DNA of 64,000 nt from Boletus sp. NGJ (lineage: Eukaryota; Basidiomycota; Agaricomycetes; Boletales; Boletaceae). The DNA lies in contig JAGTXK010000055.1 of assembly GCA_019096195.1 (NCBI GenBank), forward strand, positions 2,356,001 to 2,420,000, in the 5' to 3' direction. A program made the position numbers and the translations under genes. Below are positions 53,190 to 64,000 of this stretch, piece by piece (position 1 is the first letter of the stretch; every line of letters begins with the position of its first letter). The notes under the pieces were generated by a model. The model had not been told where the DNA came from and did no database searches. It was given only the letters and a program-made list of their open reading frames with translations.

Positions 53190-56100
53190 GTTGTTGTTTT
53201 TTCATTTTCGGTGAAGTTTTCAAAAGGAGAGAAAAGCGAAGCAAATGCTGATAAAGATAAACCACGAAGCTTGCGTGGTGCAGAAGGGTTAAGACAATGG
53301 AAATCTTGTACTGCCATTGGTGCAGTTGATACAATGTCTTCAGATTCCCAAGTGCGATCTGTTTTGTCGTACCCTTTCCAGTGAATCAAATATTCTAGTT
53401 TTCTGTGCTTCAATCTAGAAGTAGCAATAAAATCAACCTCATATTGTTCTTCCCCTTCCTCATCAATTTCTATCGCGTCCACTCTGGATTTTGGTTGACC
53501 CGGCAATATATTTTTGTATGGTTTGACATGAGAAATGTTCACAGTTGGGTGAATGTGAACTGAGTTGGGAAGTTTCAATGTAATGGTGTTTGGTAGGATA
53601 CGGGTGATAGCGTATGGTCCTATCCATTTTTGGGTAAGTTTCTTTGCCATATATGAAAGTTTTAATTTATCAGTTGAGAGCCAGACTTGCTGACCAATAG
53701 AATATTCTGGTGTGATTGATCGTTTTTTGTCAGAAGAGGCGATCATCCTCTCATGCATAGCTTCTAGCGTCGCTTCTATCTCCTGATGATTACGTCCTAT
53801 CTCAGTTGCAAATCCTGTGAGATTCCCTTCGAAAACCCATACGTGGTACGTAGTTTCTTGTAACTTTAAAAGGGATCTCGCCAGTAGCCATGGTAACGGT
53901 ATTGTTATGCGAGAATTGGGCCAACTTCAGCCAATCTGCCCATTCGTTTTGCTTCTTTCCGGCGTATGCATGGAGATATTGCTCTAGATCTCTATTAACA
54001 TGTTCTGTTTGTCTGTCCGTTTGCGGATGATATGCCATGGAGATCTTTTGCTTGATTCCTAAGAGCTTACAAAGCTCTTGAGTGAAAGCAGAAACGAATT
54101 GGGGTCCTCGATTGGAGACCAAAGTTGAAGGTAGTCCATGGTTTGACCATACATGGTCTCTATATAAAACTGCTAAGTCCTTTGATGAACAGGTATCGTA
54201 CGTGGGTATAAAAATAACTTCTTTGGAGAACCGATCAACGATTATGCAAATAGCCGTGAATGAATGTGAAACTGGTAGACCTGTAATAAAATCTACCGAG
54301 AGATCTTCCCATGGTCTTTTTGCCGCAAGTAAAGGAATGACTTTTCCTGCCGGTGCATTTTGCTTACCCTTCGTGAGGGCACACACTTGGCAGTGATCTA
54401 CGTATTCTTTTACGTCCTTTGTGACTCCTGGCCATGAGAAATAACGAGAGAGTGTATGTATAGTTTTGGAATGACCACCATGTCCTGCTATGGGTGAGTC
54501 ATGGCATAAAGTAATGAGTTCTGTATGTAATGGTTCTGGAATGAATATTTGTTCTTTTTCATTTTTGAATAGATTAAGATTGGAATGGAAGAGGAAGTTG
54601 TTTATGGCGTCTACATTATGTTTTTGGGATTCTTTTTGTATTTTTGTTATAAAGTCCGAAGATAGAGAAACGTGATTTATAAATATAGAGGGAGGGAAGA
54701 ATGGTACCATTTTGATTGTGATCTGTTACAGCATCGCCATGATCAGGTCGTCGTGATAGAGCATCGGCTCTTCCATTCGACAGATCCTGCTTTGTATACA
54801 AATACATAGTTGAATTCTTGAAGAAGAGCATGCCAGCATGCTTGTCTACCGCTAAGGGTTTGATGGCTTCTTTCAATATTCGAGATTTCTTGTGATCAGT
54901 CCAGATCTTGAATCTTTCACAACCTATAAGGTAATGATGCCATTCTTCCAGTGCCCGAATTACTGCAAGTAATTCTTTATCGTAAATAGGGTAATTGCGC
55001 TCCGCGCTATCAAAAGAATGAGAAATGAAGGCTGACTGGTCGCCAGTTACCATCATTGCATAATGTTGAGAGCACAGCTTCCTGTGGCGATGTCTGATGC
55101 ATCGGTTTCCACACACATTTCTTGATTGCGATTTGGATATGCGAAAAGCGGTGCTTCCGTGAATTTTCTTTTTAAGTTTGAGAATGCTTCTTGTTGTTCG
55201 GGACCCCATTTGAATGGAACATCTTTTTTTGGTAAGATTGTTCAGAGGTCTTGCGATTTGAGCGCAGCCTTCTATGAATCTCCTATAATAATTACATAGT
55301 CCAAGGAAGCCTTGTAGTTGTTTTAGTCTTGTAGGTATCAGCCAATCCATGACCCCAGCTACTTTCTTTTCCTGCATTTCTACCCCCTTCTTAGATACGA
55401 CCATACCCAAGAAAGTCTACTTTATTAGTGGAGAAGATACACTTTTCGGGTTTTATGTAAAGGTCGTTCTCATGTAAGTGACATAGAACTTCCTTTACAA
55501 CTTCTTTGTGCTGTTCTTTAGACTTCTTAGATGTAAATATCATAATGTCATCGATATAAATAACGACTACAGCATACATGTCATTGAAGATATCATTCAT
55601 CATAGTCTGGAAGGTAGGAGGTGAGTTTGTAAGTCCAAAATACATAACCGTTGGTTCATAAGCTCTGATAGGGGTGACGAAGGCTGCTTTCCATTTGTCG
55701 CCTTCTTTGATGCATACATTGTTGTACCCCCATCGAAGGTCCATTGCTGTAAATAAATCCGTGTTCTTGAGTCTATCAATTAGTTGTGGAATAAGAGGAA
55801 GTAGATAGGAATTCTTGACAGTTCCTTCGTTTAAATAATGGTAATCCATTACCATTCTTTTTTTACTGTCTTTTTTGGGAATAAAGAATACGGGGGATGT
55901 CTGTGGAGATTTAGAAGGTTTGATGTAACCTTTCTTGACTTCCTTTTCGATAAATGTTCTAACTTCTTCCATTTCAATGTCTGAAAGGGGAATAACACAT
56001 CCTTTCTTTGGAATGAAGTCTTTTTTGAGATCTATTGTGTGATCCCAATGTTTTTGTAAAGGCATTCTTTGTGATTCTTTCTCCGAGAAGACATCTAGAA

Positions 56101-56680
56101 ATTCATGATAAGTTAGCAGAACTTTTTCTTTGAATCCTTCTTCTATAGTATGAAGATTAACTGGTTCGTAAGAAGAAGTAGGGCCTAGTCCCATAATTTT
56201 ACAGTAAGAAGTGCAGTGGGGAAAGGTGATTGTTTGTTTCACCCAATCGATGTCAGGGTTATGGTGATACAGCCAATCATAACCAATGATCATGCAATAG
56301 GTTCCTAGTTTTGATATATAAGCATCTATGACTTCATGATGTCCTTGTATTTCTACCATCAAGGTTACCGCGTGATGGATAGGTCTGATAGCTCCTTCCG
56401 ATCCATCAGCATTATGTATCTTGATAGGTTTTTCAATATTATAGAAAGGTATTCCATAATGATTAATGTAGTCCTGATCGATGAAAGTATGCGACGCTCC
56501 CGAATCCAAGAGGGATTTGAATCGGTAATGCGACCACTGTCCATTGACGTTGCACGATTCTATGGTTTCAAGGGAGAATTCTCCACCATAGGATAACGTA
56601 GATGCTTGGTTCAATGTGACTTTTGTGGGTTTATAGATATGAGATATTTTTTGTTGTTTTGTAAGGGAATTAAGCACACT
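53190..56680 (-). pseudogene. pol of A2 (protease, RT, RNase H, integrase, chromodomain)
   Basis: Protease [54 protein letters not shown] and VVIYIDDIMIFTSKKS with the YxDD catalytic box; RNase H NYPIYDKELLAVIRALEEW and IWTDHKKS; integrase zinc-binding HGGHSKTIHTLSRYFSWPG with CQVCALTKGK; core LSVDFITGLPVSHSF, FVSAFTQELCKLLGIKQK and AYHPQTDRQTEHVNRDLEQ; chromodomain EYLIHWKGYDKTDRTWESED. The protein would act in cytoplasmic particles and then at chromatin. Described as a fossil part. Confidence 0.9.
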
Positions 56681-56989
56681 TGTTTATGGTGCCACGCTCA
56701 GTTAAGACCCCCTTGCAGATTGTATTGATAATTTATGTAGCACAGAAGAGAGATCGGAAATTGGAAAATTGCTACTAGTACAGTTCATAAGAGAAGAAGA
56801 AAAAGATAATTGTTCATGCTGCTGAGTTCCCTCATCACTCATTGGCACTGTCCATTTAAAGCCTGTGCAGCTCTGGCTTTGGCCTCTACCTCGAACTTGT
56901 CTCTATAGTATGCTTTGGCTTCTTCCAAAACATATGACCTAGATGCTATGTTTGGTACTGCTGTAGCGACAGGAGGTTGCAGTAATGGT

Positions 56990-58010
56990 CATGCCACGTA
57001 GCTTTGGTGAGATTGAGATTTGTTAAAAAACGTGGGATACTCGTTTTCTCCCTAATATTGCTTGATGTACAAGCCCTGATTCCAATCCCAAACTTGCCTC
57101 TGTTGGGGCGGACAACCTGTTCTTTTAAAGGGGTTTGACGAACAATTGGGCTTAATGTGGCCTGGCTTCCCACAATGGAAACATGTGCAAGTTTCCTTGG
57201 AGGGTCCAGCCTGCTGGACTCCTATCTCCATTGGGGCGCCACGACCTGGCTACGTGCTTACTGCCGTGAATTGGGGGTGGTATGTTTGCTGTGGGGGTTG
57301 CCCACAGGGATGGGGGCATGAGGATCTTGGAATAAAGCATGAGGTGTTGGCGGGTGGTCCATGCTCCGTTGCCATCTGCTCAAACACCCTTCCAATTACC
57401 CAGTAGTTCAACACCAAATCCTCATAGTCATAGAATCGCGCGGAATTGTTTAATTGCGATCTTTCGTAGATTCTGTAGTCTACGGCCTTCTTTAGGAGGA
57501 TAGTTGTGTGATGATCATCTATGTGGGATTCCTTCCTTAGTACTTCGAATTTTTGTAGGAATTGGTCCACAGGATGACCATTTTGTTGCAGAGCCTCTAA
57601 TTTTTTAAAAGACTCGTGGGTAAGGGTGTCGATACAGAAATGGGCCCTTATTTGGTCCTGAAGTTTGCTCCAAGTGGGCCATGCATTGTCTCCTTTTGCT
57701 GGTTGCATGACTCCATTGGCGTCTGTCTCAATAGTAGCTTCTTCGTCCAAGTAGTGCTCCATGATGAGCTGGGCGAAGCCCTCTGCTTTTCCTTCTAATC
57801 AAGACATGACAGCGATATCTAGGATCTTGTTACTTTTCCATGTCTGAGCATCAACCCAAAGATGCAGCTTAATCCACTAGACATGGAAGGTGGAGTGATT
57901 ACCGTCCCATTTGCCGGGATCGGTGATTTTCTTTGTGACATTGTCTTTGTCATGTTCTTGGGTGAGATCGGCAAGCTTTTTTACTAGTTCATCTACATCC
58001 ATGCGAGACA
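56990..58010 (-). pseudogene. gag of A2
   Basis: Minus-strand gag with the blocks MEHYLDEEATIETDANGVM, TLTHESFKKLEALQQNGHP, VDQFLQKFEVLRKESHIDD, a proline/glutamine-rich linker (PCGQPPQQTYHPQF) and a CCHC-type zinc-knuckle region at about 57160-57210 (CFHCGKPGHIKPNC). Colinear with the gag of A1. Confidence 0.85.
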
Positions 58011-58614
58011 TATTTTTCAACAGGTTTTAAGAGGGAGGTTGGATATAGATAGAATCAGTGAATAGCAATGCGGTATAGAGCGAATGCAGAAGAGGGGCAG
58101 AGGGGTCTTTGTTTGTTGGGGTTCCTTTGGTAGATTTTCCTGGGTCGGGCTTCTTTCAGTGCCTTACTACCCAGTATCTTACAACCAGATTCTGGGGCAC
58201 CTATGCCTTCATAGGAGTCAAAATATAAGTTGTTAAAAATGATGGGCAGCAGTGGTAGGGGGACCGGAGTATGACTGTCATATTTCAGACAGGTGTGTAC
58301 AGAGAAAAGTCGAGATAAATTCTCCTATCGCACTGCGTGACATCACAGGTAATCATGCAAACCTGGATTCACTATCATAGAATCAATGTATGCTCGAATT
58401 GGCAACCACTCGAGAAGTGGGGCTAGTGCACTATGCACGGCAGCAACTTTATCCTTATTTATAATGCTGGACAAGGATATATGCAAGAGTTTCGGCAAGT
58501 TCTTTTCTTGTCACCGTCAAGTGGTGAAGACTTTAGATGTCCCTTAACACTGGGTCCGCATATGATCTTCTTAGCTCTGGAGTCCGAGCGTTGTGTATGA
58601 TAGTCTAATCCAAG

Positions 58615-59097
58615 TGTTATGATCTCTTTCAGTAACCAAAACCACAAGGCTCGAACTAACTTGCAGGCTACATGAGTCCTGGCTTAACGGATGAGGTGGG
58701 GAGTCTTAGGCCATACTATTCCCAACCCTACAATGACCAGAATGGCCAAGGCTAATAGGTTGTTGGAGGAAGAATACAAGTGGATTAGACTGGGGTATCC
58801 AGTTGTCAAAGTGCTACTTTACATACATAAGGGAGATGTGCATGGACCAAGCAGTGCGTGTGATAATTTACTAAGTATAGTAAGATGGAGATTAAAGGGC
58901 TGTATGAGAAGAGCGGAAATTAAAGAGTCGTGGATCACATGAGGTGTGATGTCATATGATGTCATAGGTTCTAGACCTATCATGTGATATGTTCCCACGG
59001 TCATGTGCACAGTCACATGACTTATGATGAAAAGGTTTGATGAAAATGAAAAGTAAGTGTTTATATGAAAAGTTTAAAATTTTCATATATTATAACA
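58615..59097 (-). repeat. 5' LTR of A2
   Basis: 483 bp, TGTTATGATCTCTTTCAG to CATATATTATAACA on the plus strand. Antisense open frame at 58691-58942. Immediately inside it on minus, the bases CTTGGATTAGACTA match those after the 5' LTR of A1 and are the likely primer-binding region. Confidence 0.92.
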
Positions 59098-59310
59098 ATT
59101 CCCTGCCATGTCCAACCTTGACAACATCAAGGAGTGGTCTGATGAGCATATCACAGAGAAGGAGAATGATAACAAGGAGGTCAGCATGGCCAAGTATGCC
59201 AAATGGCGGAGAGGAGCATGGGCCTGGAAAGAGGAGGGGAGAGGAGGGCACATGAGAAGGCTGAGCAGAAGGCACATGAGGAGGAAGAGAAGGCGTGCTG
59301 TGAGGCCAAG

Positions 59311-60251
59311 TGTTACAGTTACTGAAGGGGGTACATCTTTTCCTCTACCGTCACCACCCACAGGACTATGGGATGACCTATTCTTCGACTCTGACCAGGG
59401 ATTCCCCTATGACACCCACCCAGGCATTGCCCCATCCAGAACTCCCCTTCTAGGAAGTTACCTGTTTGGTTTGGACACTGCCTCCCTATTTCATTGATAT
59501 ATGCCTTTCATCCATTTGTCTGATTTGATCATAGACATTGCCTCCTCGGCTGTGTTCTCTCGCACACAGCCTCATATTCCAAATCTCCATTTAACTGATG
59601 CCTAGATCCTTTATGGTAATTTTTAGTCTGTGACTTACAATTACCATATATGATATGCAGCCTGCCCTAGATGGGTAGGGCCTATATATAGGGATGCGGG
59701 CCCTTCATGTAACTCTAACCTAGATCTACACAACTTCCTGTGTAATCTAACAGCTTCTCCCACTACTGGTTCCACTTCACCTCAGAAGCCACTCCTGTTC
59801 TGGAGGTGATCGCCCTTGTGCTTGTGATCGTCCCTCTCATCACTTTGCACTTGTGTGCTGTCATTGTCGTCCACACCTGCTTCTAAGCTTCAGCAACTCC
59901 AACGACCAACAGAGGTTGGTCTGTGCAAGTCCAGGACTCCACCACTGGTATCCGTATAAGCCCGGGACTCCACCACCGGCACTAGGCCATGTAAGCCCAG
60001 GACACTTAGTCACTGGCCTCCGCATCCAGTCTGCCCTTCCTTCTCGGAGGATTGAGCCACTAAGGTAAACCCATGACTCCGCCATTGGTTGTAGAGGCAA
60101 CACAGAGACACTCTATGTAAAGCTAGTAGCCGGTCCCCAGTCAGAGGAATCATTGGGCCTCTGGAGGTATTTTCCCCTCAAGTCCTGCTAGTCCTATAAT
60201 CAAACAGGGTTGATTATATGGGAATGTGTCACATTGTTACCTGGCATAACA
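59311..60251 (+). repeat. solo LTR, family B, nested in family E
   Basis: 941 bp, TGTTACAGTTACTGAAGGGG start, TTACCTGGCATAACA end. Imperfect 5-bp target duplication (CCAAG at 59306-59310, CTGAG at 60252-60256). The undisturbed site is seen at 50282-50291 in the other copy. Box GCCTATATATAGGG at about 59680. Confidence 0.9.
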
Positions 60252-60274
60252 CTGAGGAGGAGGCCATATGCAGG

Positions 60275-60321
60275 GTAAGTTGCATTAACTGGAGTTTGAC
60301 AAAACTAACTGGACTTCACAG
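60275..60321 (+). other. intron in the antisense ORF
   Basis: GTAAGT donor, TTAAC and CTAAC branch-like sites, CACAG acceptor; 47 nt. Same length, position and phase as 50304-50350 in the other copy. It joins ...ATATGCAGG to GTGGAGGAG in one frame. Confidence 0.75.
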
Positions 60322-60869
60322 GTGGAGGAGGTTAGGGTACATCAAAGCATCAAACAGGGGAAGAAGAGGGAGGTAGCAGAGCAGTCGTGTATCCACTGTG
60401 ACAACCAGGGCCTCAAGTGTGTGCTCGGCCCTGGGAAGTCTAAGTTGTGTGTTGAGTGTTGCAATGTGAAAGTGAAGTGCAAGTGGCCTGGTGAGGAGCA
60501 GCCAGAGAAGCGGAAAAAGAAGTGGAGGGTGGAGACTGGCAAGGTGGGGCCTAGCGGCTCCAATGGAGGGGAGTCAGGGTCCAGGGGGATAGAGGGGCTT
60601 TTGGAGATCCTTCAGGAGATCCAAGAGGCTCTCAAGACCCAAAATAGGTGTCTGGAGTGGCAGAATGTGCTGCTTGGGCACCTGGTAGATCTAAAGGCAG
60701 AGGAGGTGTACAGGAGCGAGGAGTCGGAGGAGATAGAGGATGGAGAGGAGTCGGAAGTGGAAGCAGAGTTGGCCAGATTGGCCATGAAGGTAATCGAGGA
60801 GAATGGGGAGGAGAGCAAAGAGGAGGGAGTAGAGGAAGAAGTTTAGTAGTAATTTTAGATTTACTTGTT

Positions 60870-63800
60870 TTTTTTCTTCATCCAATGGAGTTTGTGTCCG
60901 ATCATGCAGAGTGAGGTCTGGGTTTGTCCAGGTAGTGAGCATGATAGCCATGAACAAGTTCAGAAGTATGACCGAGTTTGGTGGCTAGAAGCCATGAGGT
61001 TTCTTTGTCTGTTCCTTCATATCCTGACCAACAGACGACATACAGGAGTTTGCAGTTCCAGTGACATTGGTCTATCTTTGAGTTGAGAATCTCTGAAACT
61101 TCATACTCTGGTTCTCCATCTACTTCAACTGGAGGTGGTGGTGATTGTACCTGGTTAGGTACGGTGTTGGGTATGGAGGGTTCTAATTGTGAGACATAAA
61201 AGACCAGATGAACGGACTTCATTGACTTAGGAAGTCAGAGTGTGAAGGAGTGAGAGCCTGCCTGCGTGATGATTGGATAGGGCCCTAGGTTCTTCTCAGA
61301 GAGTTTCTTCAAAGGCCTAGTGGAGCAGAAGTACTTGGCTTTCATGAAGACCAGGTCACTGACTTTGAAGTCCACTGCCAGAGATCGCCCAGCATCTGTG
61401 GGTCCTTGGTAATGCTTTTGGGCAGCAGCCATTTCTTCATAGAGGTAGTCATGGAGGGAATCGAGGTCTACGAAATATTTGTGGGCTTTAGCAGAGGTGA
61501 GGTTGCACTCGGGATGTACTGTAACATTGGGATGGTAGCCTTTATTGGCGAAGAATGGGGAGACACTGGTGGTAGCACTCGGAGCGTTGTTGTATGCGAA
61601 CTCCGCTAATGGAAGGAGTTCAGACCAGTTGTCTTGCTGGTAGTTGCAATACACACAGAGGTACTGTTCGAGTGTCTGGTTCATCCGTTCTATCTGACTG
61701 TCTCCTTCAGGGTGGTAACCGGAGGTGAAGTGGAGGTGGATGTCGAGAGCTTTCCCAAGCAAGTGGAAGAAATGAGAGATGAATTCCAAACCTCAATCAG
61801 AGGTGATGTGAGAGGGAACTCTGTGCTTAGAAAAGACATGGAGTAGGAATAGTTTTGCCAAGTCCGGGGATATTACCATGTCATATGTCAGGATGAAAAT
61901 GCACTGTTTGGATAATCAGTCCATGATGACAAGGATAGCGGTAAATCTGAAGGATGAGGGCAGTTGCTCGATGAAATCCATAGAGCTGGAATTCCATGGC
62001 TTCTTCAGGATGGGGAGTTGTTTCAACAATCCATAGGGTCGGTGTCTTGGAACCTTTGTATGGGCGCAAGTGGTGCAGGAGGAGACGTATTCTTTTACAA
62101 ATGTCCTTATCCTTGGCCAGGTGTATTTGCAGCATACAAGTTCCAATGTCCAATTTTGGCCAAAATGTCTAGAGAGGGGATGGTCATGTTTGTACCAGAG
62201 GACTTGGAGTCAGAGGTCATTGGCATTGGGGACATAGATGTGCTTGTCGAGATGGAGGAAGCCATCTTTGTTAACTGACCAGCATGAGTCTGGATTGAAA
62301 GTGGATATATGTAGTTCAGTGAGTGGGTTAGAAGGGAGTGTGGATAGGATGTCGCTGTGGAGTTGCTCTATATCAAACAGGGTGCTAGTCCAGAGTACTG
62401 GAGCTGCAAGATAAGTAGCATGAAGGGAAGAAGTGAGCTGTTCCTGTGTAAAAATGGGGTGGAAATTATGCAGATTGATGCAAGTATAGTCCTTATCCCC
62501 CTCTTTGGGATAGACGTTCCAGCATCTAGTAAGGGCATCAGGTTTTGCGCCAAGTCATTCAGGGCAAAAGTGGACGATCATGTGGAATTGGAAGAGGAAC
62601 TCCAACCACCAGGCTTGCTGGCAGATCAGGAGTTTTGAGGTGGCAAAGTATTCCAGGTTCTTGTGGTTGGTGATGATGTCGATTGGGATGCCGGAGCCTT
62701 TAAGATAGTGCCACCAAGCCTAGAAAGACTCGTGGATGGCGAGGAGCTCCTTATGATGAGTATCGTAGTTGAGCTCTGGAGTGGTGAGCATCTGTGAAAA
62801 GAAGGCAACGGGCCAGAGTTCTTCATCCAGACAATGGATGGAAAGAATTCCAGCAATGGCATAGTGGGAGGCGTCAGTTTCTATGATCATCAGAACATCA
62901 GGAGCCCAATGGGTGAGGATGGGAGCAGTGGTGAAGGCTTCCTTTAGTGAAAGGAAGGTGGATCGGCAGTCATCTCTGAAGACCCAAGGAATACCCTTGT
63001 GGGTCAACTGGGTTAGCAGAATGATGATGTTGGAGTAATTGTTGATAAAACTCTGGTAGAAGTTGGCGAATCTGAGGAAGGATTGAATGTCCTTGACTTT
63101 ATGAGGTTCTGGCCAGTCCTGCATGGCTTTGACTTTGTCCAAAGACATCGTAAGGCCGGAGGGTGTGATGATGTAGCTAAGGTACTCCATAGTGTTGGTG
63201 AACCATTCACATTTCTCGGATTTTGCATATAGACCATATTTGCAGAGTCATCAGGGGACTTCCCAGACATGTTCTCTGTGAGTGGTTTTATCCATGGAGA
63301 AGATCAGGATGTCATCCAGATAGACAATCATGCTAACATCTAGAAGATCTGTGAAAATGGTGTTGACGAACCATTGGAAGGCCATGGAGGCATTGGTAAT
63401 GCCTTTTGCCCTTACCAGCCACTTGTAAGAGCTGTAGCACATTCGGAAAGACGTTTTCCACTTGTCTCCATCAGCAATGTGAATCAAATGGTAGGCATGC
63501 TGGAGATCAATCTTGGTATAAATCTTTGTGCGGCTTGGAGCATCTAGGAGGTCAGAGATATGGGGGAGTGGGTAGCGGTCTTTCTTTGTGATCTTATTGA
63601 GTCCTTGAAAGTCAATGCACAGGTGGAGTGAACCATCCTTCTTGCAGACAAAGGGGACTGGGGCAGTGTGGGCGGAGAAAGAGGGTCTGATGAAGCCCAT
63701 GGCTAGGTGCTCATCAAGAAAAGCACAAAGAGAGCCAAGTTTGGAGGTGGACAGGGAGTAGATAGTTTCCGAGGGAGGAGAGGCTCTGTCCTTCAGGTTG

Positions 63801-64000
63801 ATCTTCAGATCATGTTCCTGGTGCGGAGCAAGCCAGGAAGCTTTGCTCTTGCTAAAGACATTGGGGAAATCGTGGTATTCCAGAGGAACACTGGAAAGGT
63901 CGACTGGTTCTGGGGGAGTGATGGAAGTGGAGCAAAGATCGCTCTCCTGGGGACAGAGTTGCAAGCTAAATTGAATGGAGCCCTCAAGATAACAGGCTAG
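60870..64000 (-). pseudogene. pol of family E (RT, RNase H, integrase, chromodomain), partial
   Basis: RT about 63260-63960: SAHTAPVPFVCKKDGSLHL, CIDFQGLNKITKKDRYPLP, KIDLQHAYHLIHIADGDKW and the catalytic VYLDDILIFSMDKTTH. Connection and RNase H about 62640-63190 (VKAMQDWPEPHKVKDIQSFL, ETDASHYAIAGILS, YDTHHKELLAIHESF). Integrase about 61240-62160 (CMLQIHLAKDKDI-type zinc region, then HLHFTSGYHPEGDSQIERMN, WSELLPLAEFAYNNAPSAT). Chromodomain-type end about 60900-61150 (PEYEVSEILNSKI, VCWSGYEGTDKETSWL). The protease and gag lie beyond 64000. Fossil, broken. Confidence 0.87.

Larger units (their letters stand above)
52672..59097 (-). mobile_element. full-length family A chromovirus, copy A2
   Basis: 6426 bp, LTRs 52672-53156 and 58615-59097, perfect 5-bp target duplication ATTCC (52667-52671 and 59098-59102). 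The empty site is seen at 50077-50081 in the other family E copy. Parts on minus: gag about 56990-58010, protease about 56500-56560, reverse transcriptase about 55400-56110, RNase H about 54800-55180, integrase about 53800-54650, chromodomain about 53290-53460, polypurine tract 53157-53169. LTR pair about 94 % identical by eye. Broken, about half a dozen to ten breaks; the best kept LTR element here. Confidence 0.95.
59108..60847 (+). pseudogene. antisense Zn2Cys6-like ORF of family E, interrupted by a solo LTR
   Basis: Plus-strand ORF between chromodomain and 3' LTR of the minus-strand family E element. First part 59108-59310: ATG then SNLDNIKEWSDEHITEKEND and a Lys/Glu/Arg-rich coil. Then a family B solo LTR. 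Then 60257-60847: KEEAICR-like coil end, 47-nt intron (60275-60321), KQGKKREVAEQ, the cluster C-X2-C-X6-C-X9-C-X2-C-X6-C (CIHCDNQGLKCVLGPGKSKL, CVECCNVKVKCKWPG), basic PEKRKKKWRVETGK, a heptad-like helix LEILQEIQEALKTQ, and a strongly acidic tail (ESEEIEDGEESEVEAEL). The cysteine spacing fits the fungal Zn2Cys6 DNA-binding consensus. Function unknown. Confidence 0.7.
51935..64000 (-). mobile_element. family E Ty3/gypsy chromovirus with antisense ORF, nested insertions; runs off the window
   Basis: Minus-strand fossil. Order in its own direction, from the right window edge: reverse transcriptase, RNase H, integrase, chromodomain (60880), antisense ORF (60847 to 59108), polypurine tract 52522-52535, 3' LTR 51935-52521. 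Element A2 (52672-59097) and a family B solo LTR (59311-60251) are inserted in the stretch between chromodomain and LTR. Without them that stretch is about 1 kb. The 5' half lies outside the window. Broken, roughly ten breaks in the visible polymerase; older than both insertions. Confidence 0.82.

Noticed and set aside
1-64000. CRISPR arrays, bacterial operons, rRNA or tRNA genes
   Set aside because: None seen. Tandem repeats here lack uniform repeat-spacer structure, and all coding signals are of eukaryotic mobile elements or spliced relics.

Overview
The window reads as a transposable-element graveyard from a fungal genome, most likely an Agaricomycete (Basidiomycota). Evidence: chromodomain Ty3/gypsy elements (chromoviruses), DD34E Tc1-like transposons with TA target duplications, a tyrosine-recombinase (DIRS-type) retroelement, a Zn2Cys6-like cysteine cluster, and short GT-AG spacers of 47-52 nt with CTAAC/TTAAC-like branch sites. 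I found no gene that is convincingly an intact host gene, and no tRNA or rRNA gene. No family is named in public terms; the letters below are mine.

Layout. 1-3.8 kb: pieces of gypsy elements and a Tc1 copy (Tc1-1, 1209-2784). 3.7-6.7 kb: a dispersed repeat, a decayed multi-exon gene and minisatellite-like tandem repeats. 6.7-10.8 kb: two DIRS-like copies in tandem. 10.8-15.5 kb: small relics, LTR pieces and a solo LTR of family A. 16.2-20.8 kb: Tc1-2, a minus-strand 3' end of a family B element, and Tc1-3. 20.8-27.4 kb: a long family B chromovirus. 27.4-28.8 kb: a gag-protease fossil. 28.9-35.3 kb: full-length family A chromovirus A1 (5-bp target duplication CCTTT). 35.9-41.5 kb: three Tc1-like copies, one carrying a solo LTR. 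41.5-43.9 kb: family C and stacked LTR ends. 44.2-45.3 kb: an inverted satellite structure with telomere-like hexamers. 45.3-51.9 kb: gene relics, LTR pieces and a partial family E copy. 51.9-64 kb: a minus-strand family E chromovirus running off the window, with full-length family A element A2 (target duplication ATTCC) and a solo family B LTR nested inside it.

Most notable: family E carries, between its polymerase end (chromodomain) and its 3' LTR, an ORF on the opposite strand. It encodes a coiled, charged protein with a CX2CX6CX9CX2CX6C cluster, and has a 47-nt intron conserved in two copies. The polypurine tract and LTR orientation place this ORF inside the element. Family B carries another extra ORF, in sense orientation, between chromodomain and 3' LTR, with zinc knuckles; it is seen in two copies.

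The nesting gives relative ages. Family E is older than A2 and than the solo family B LTR inside it. A Tc1-1 copy predates the solo B LTR in it (target duplication CTTCA). By eye the LTR pairs of A1 and A2 are each about 94-95 % identical, and the older copies are visibly poor in CpG. All LTR and DIRS elements look broken; Tc1-3 has the best-preserved coding region in the window.
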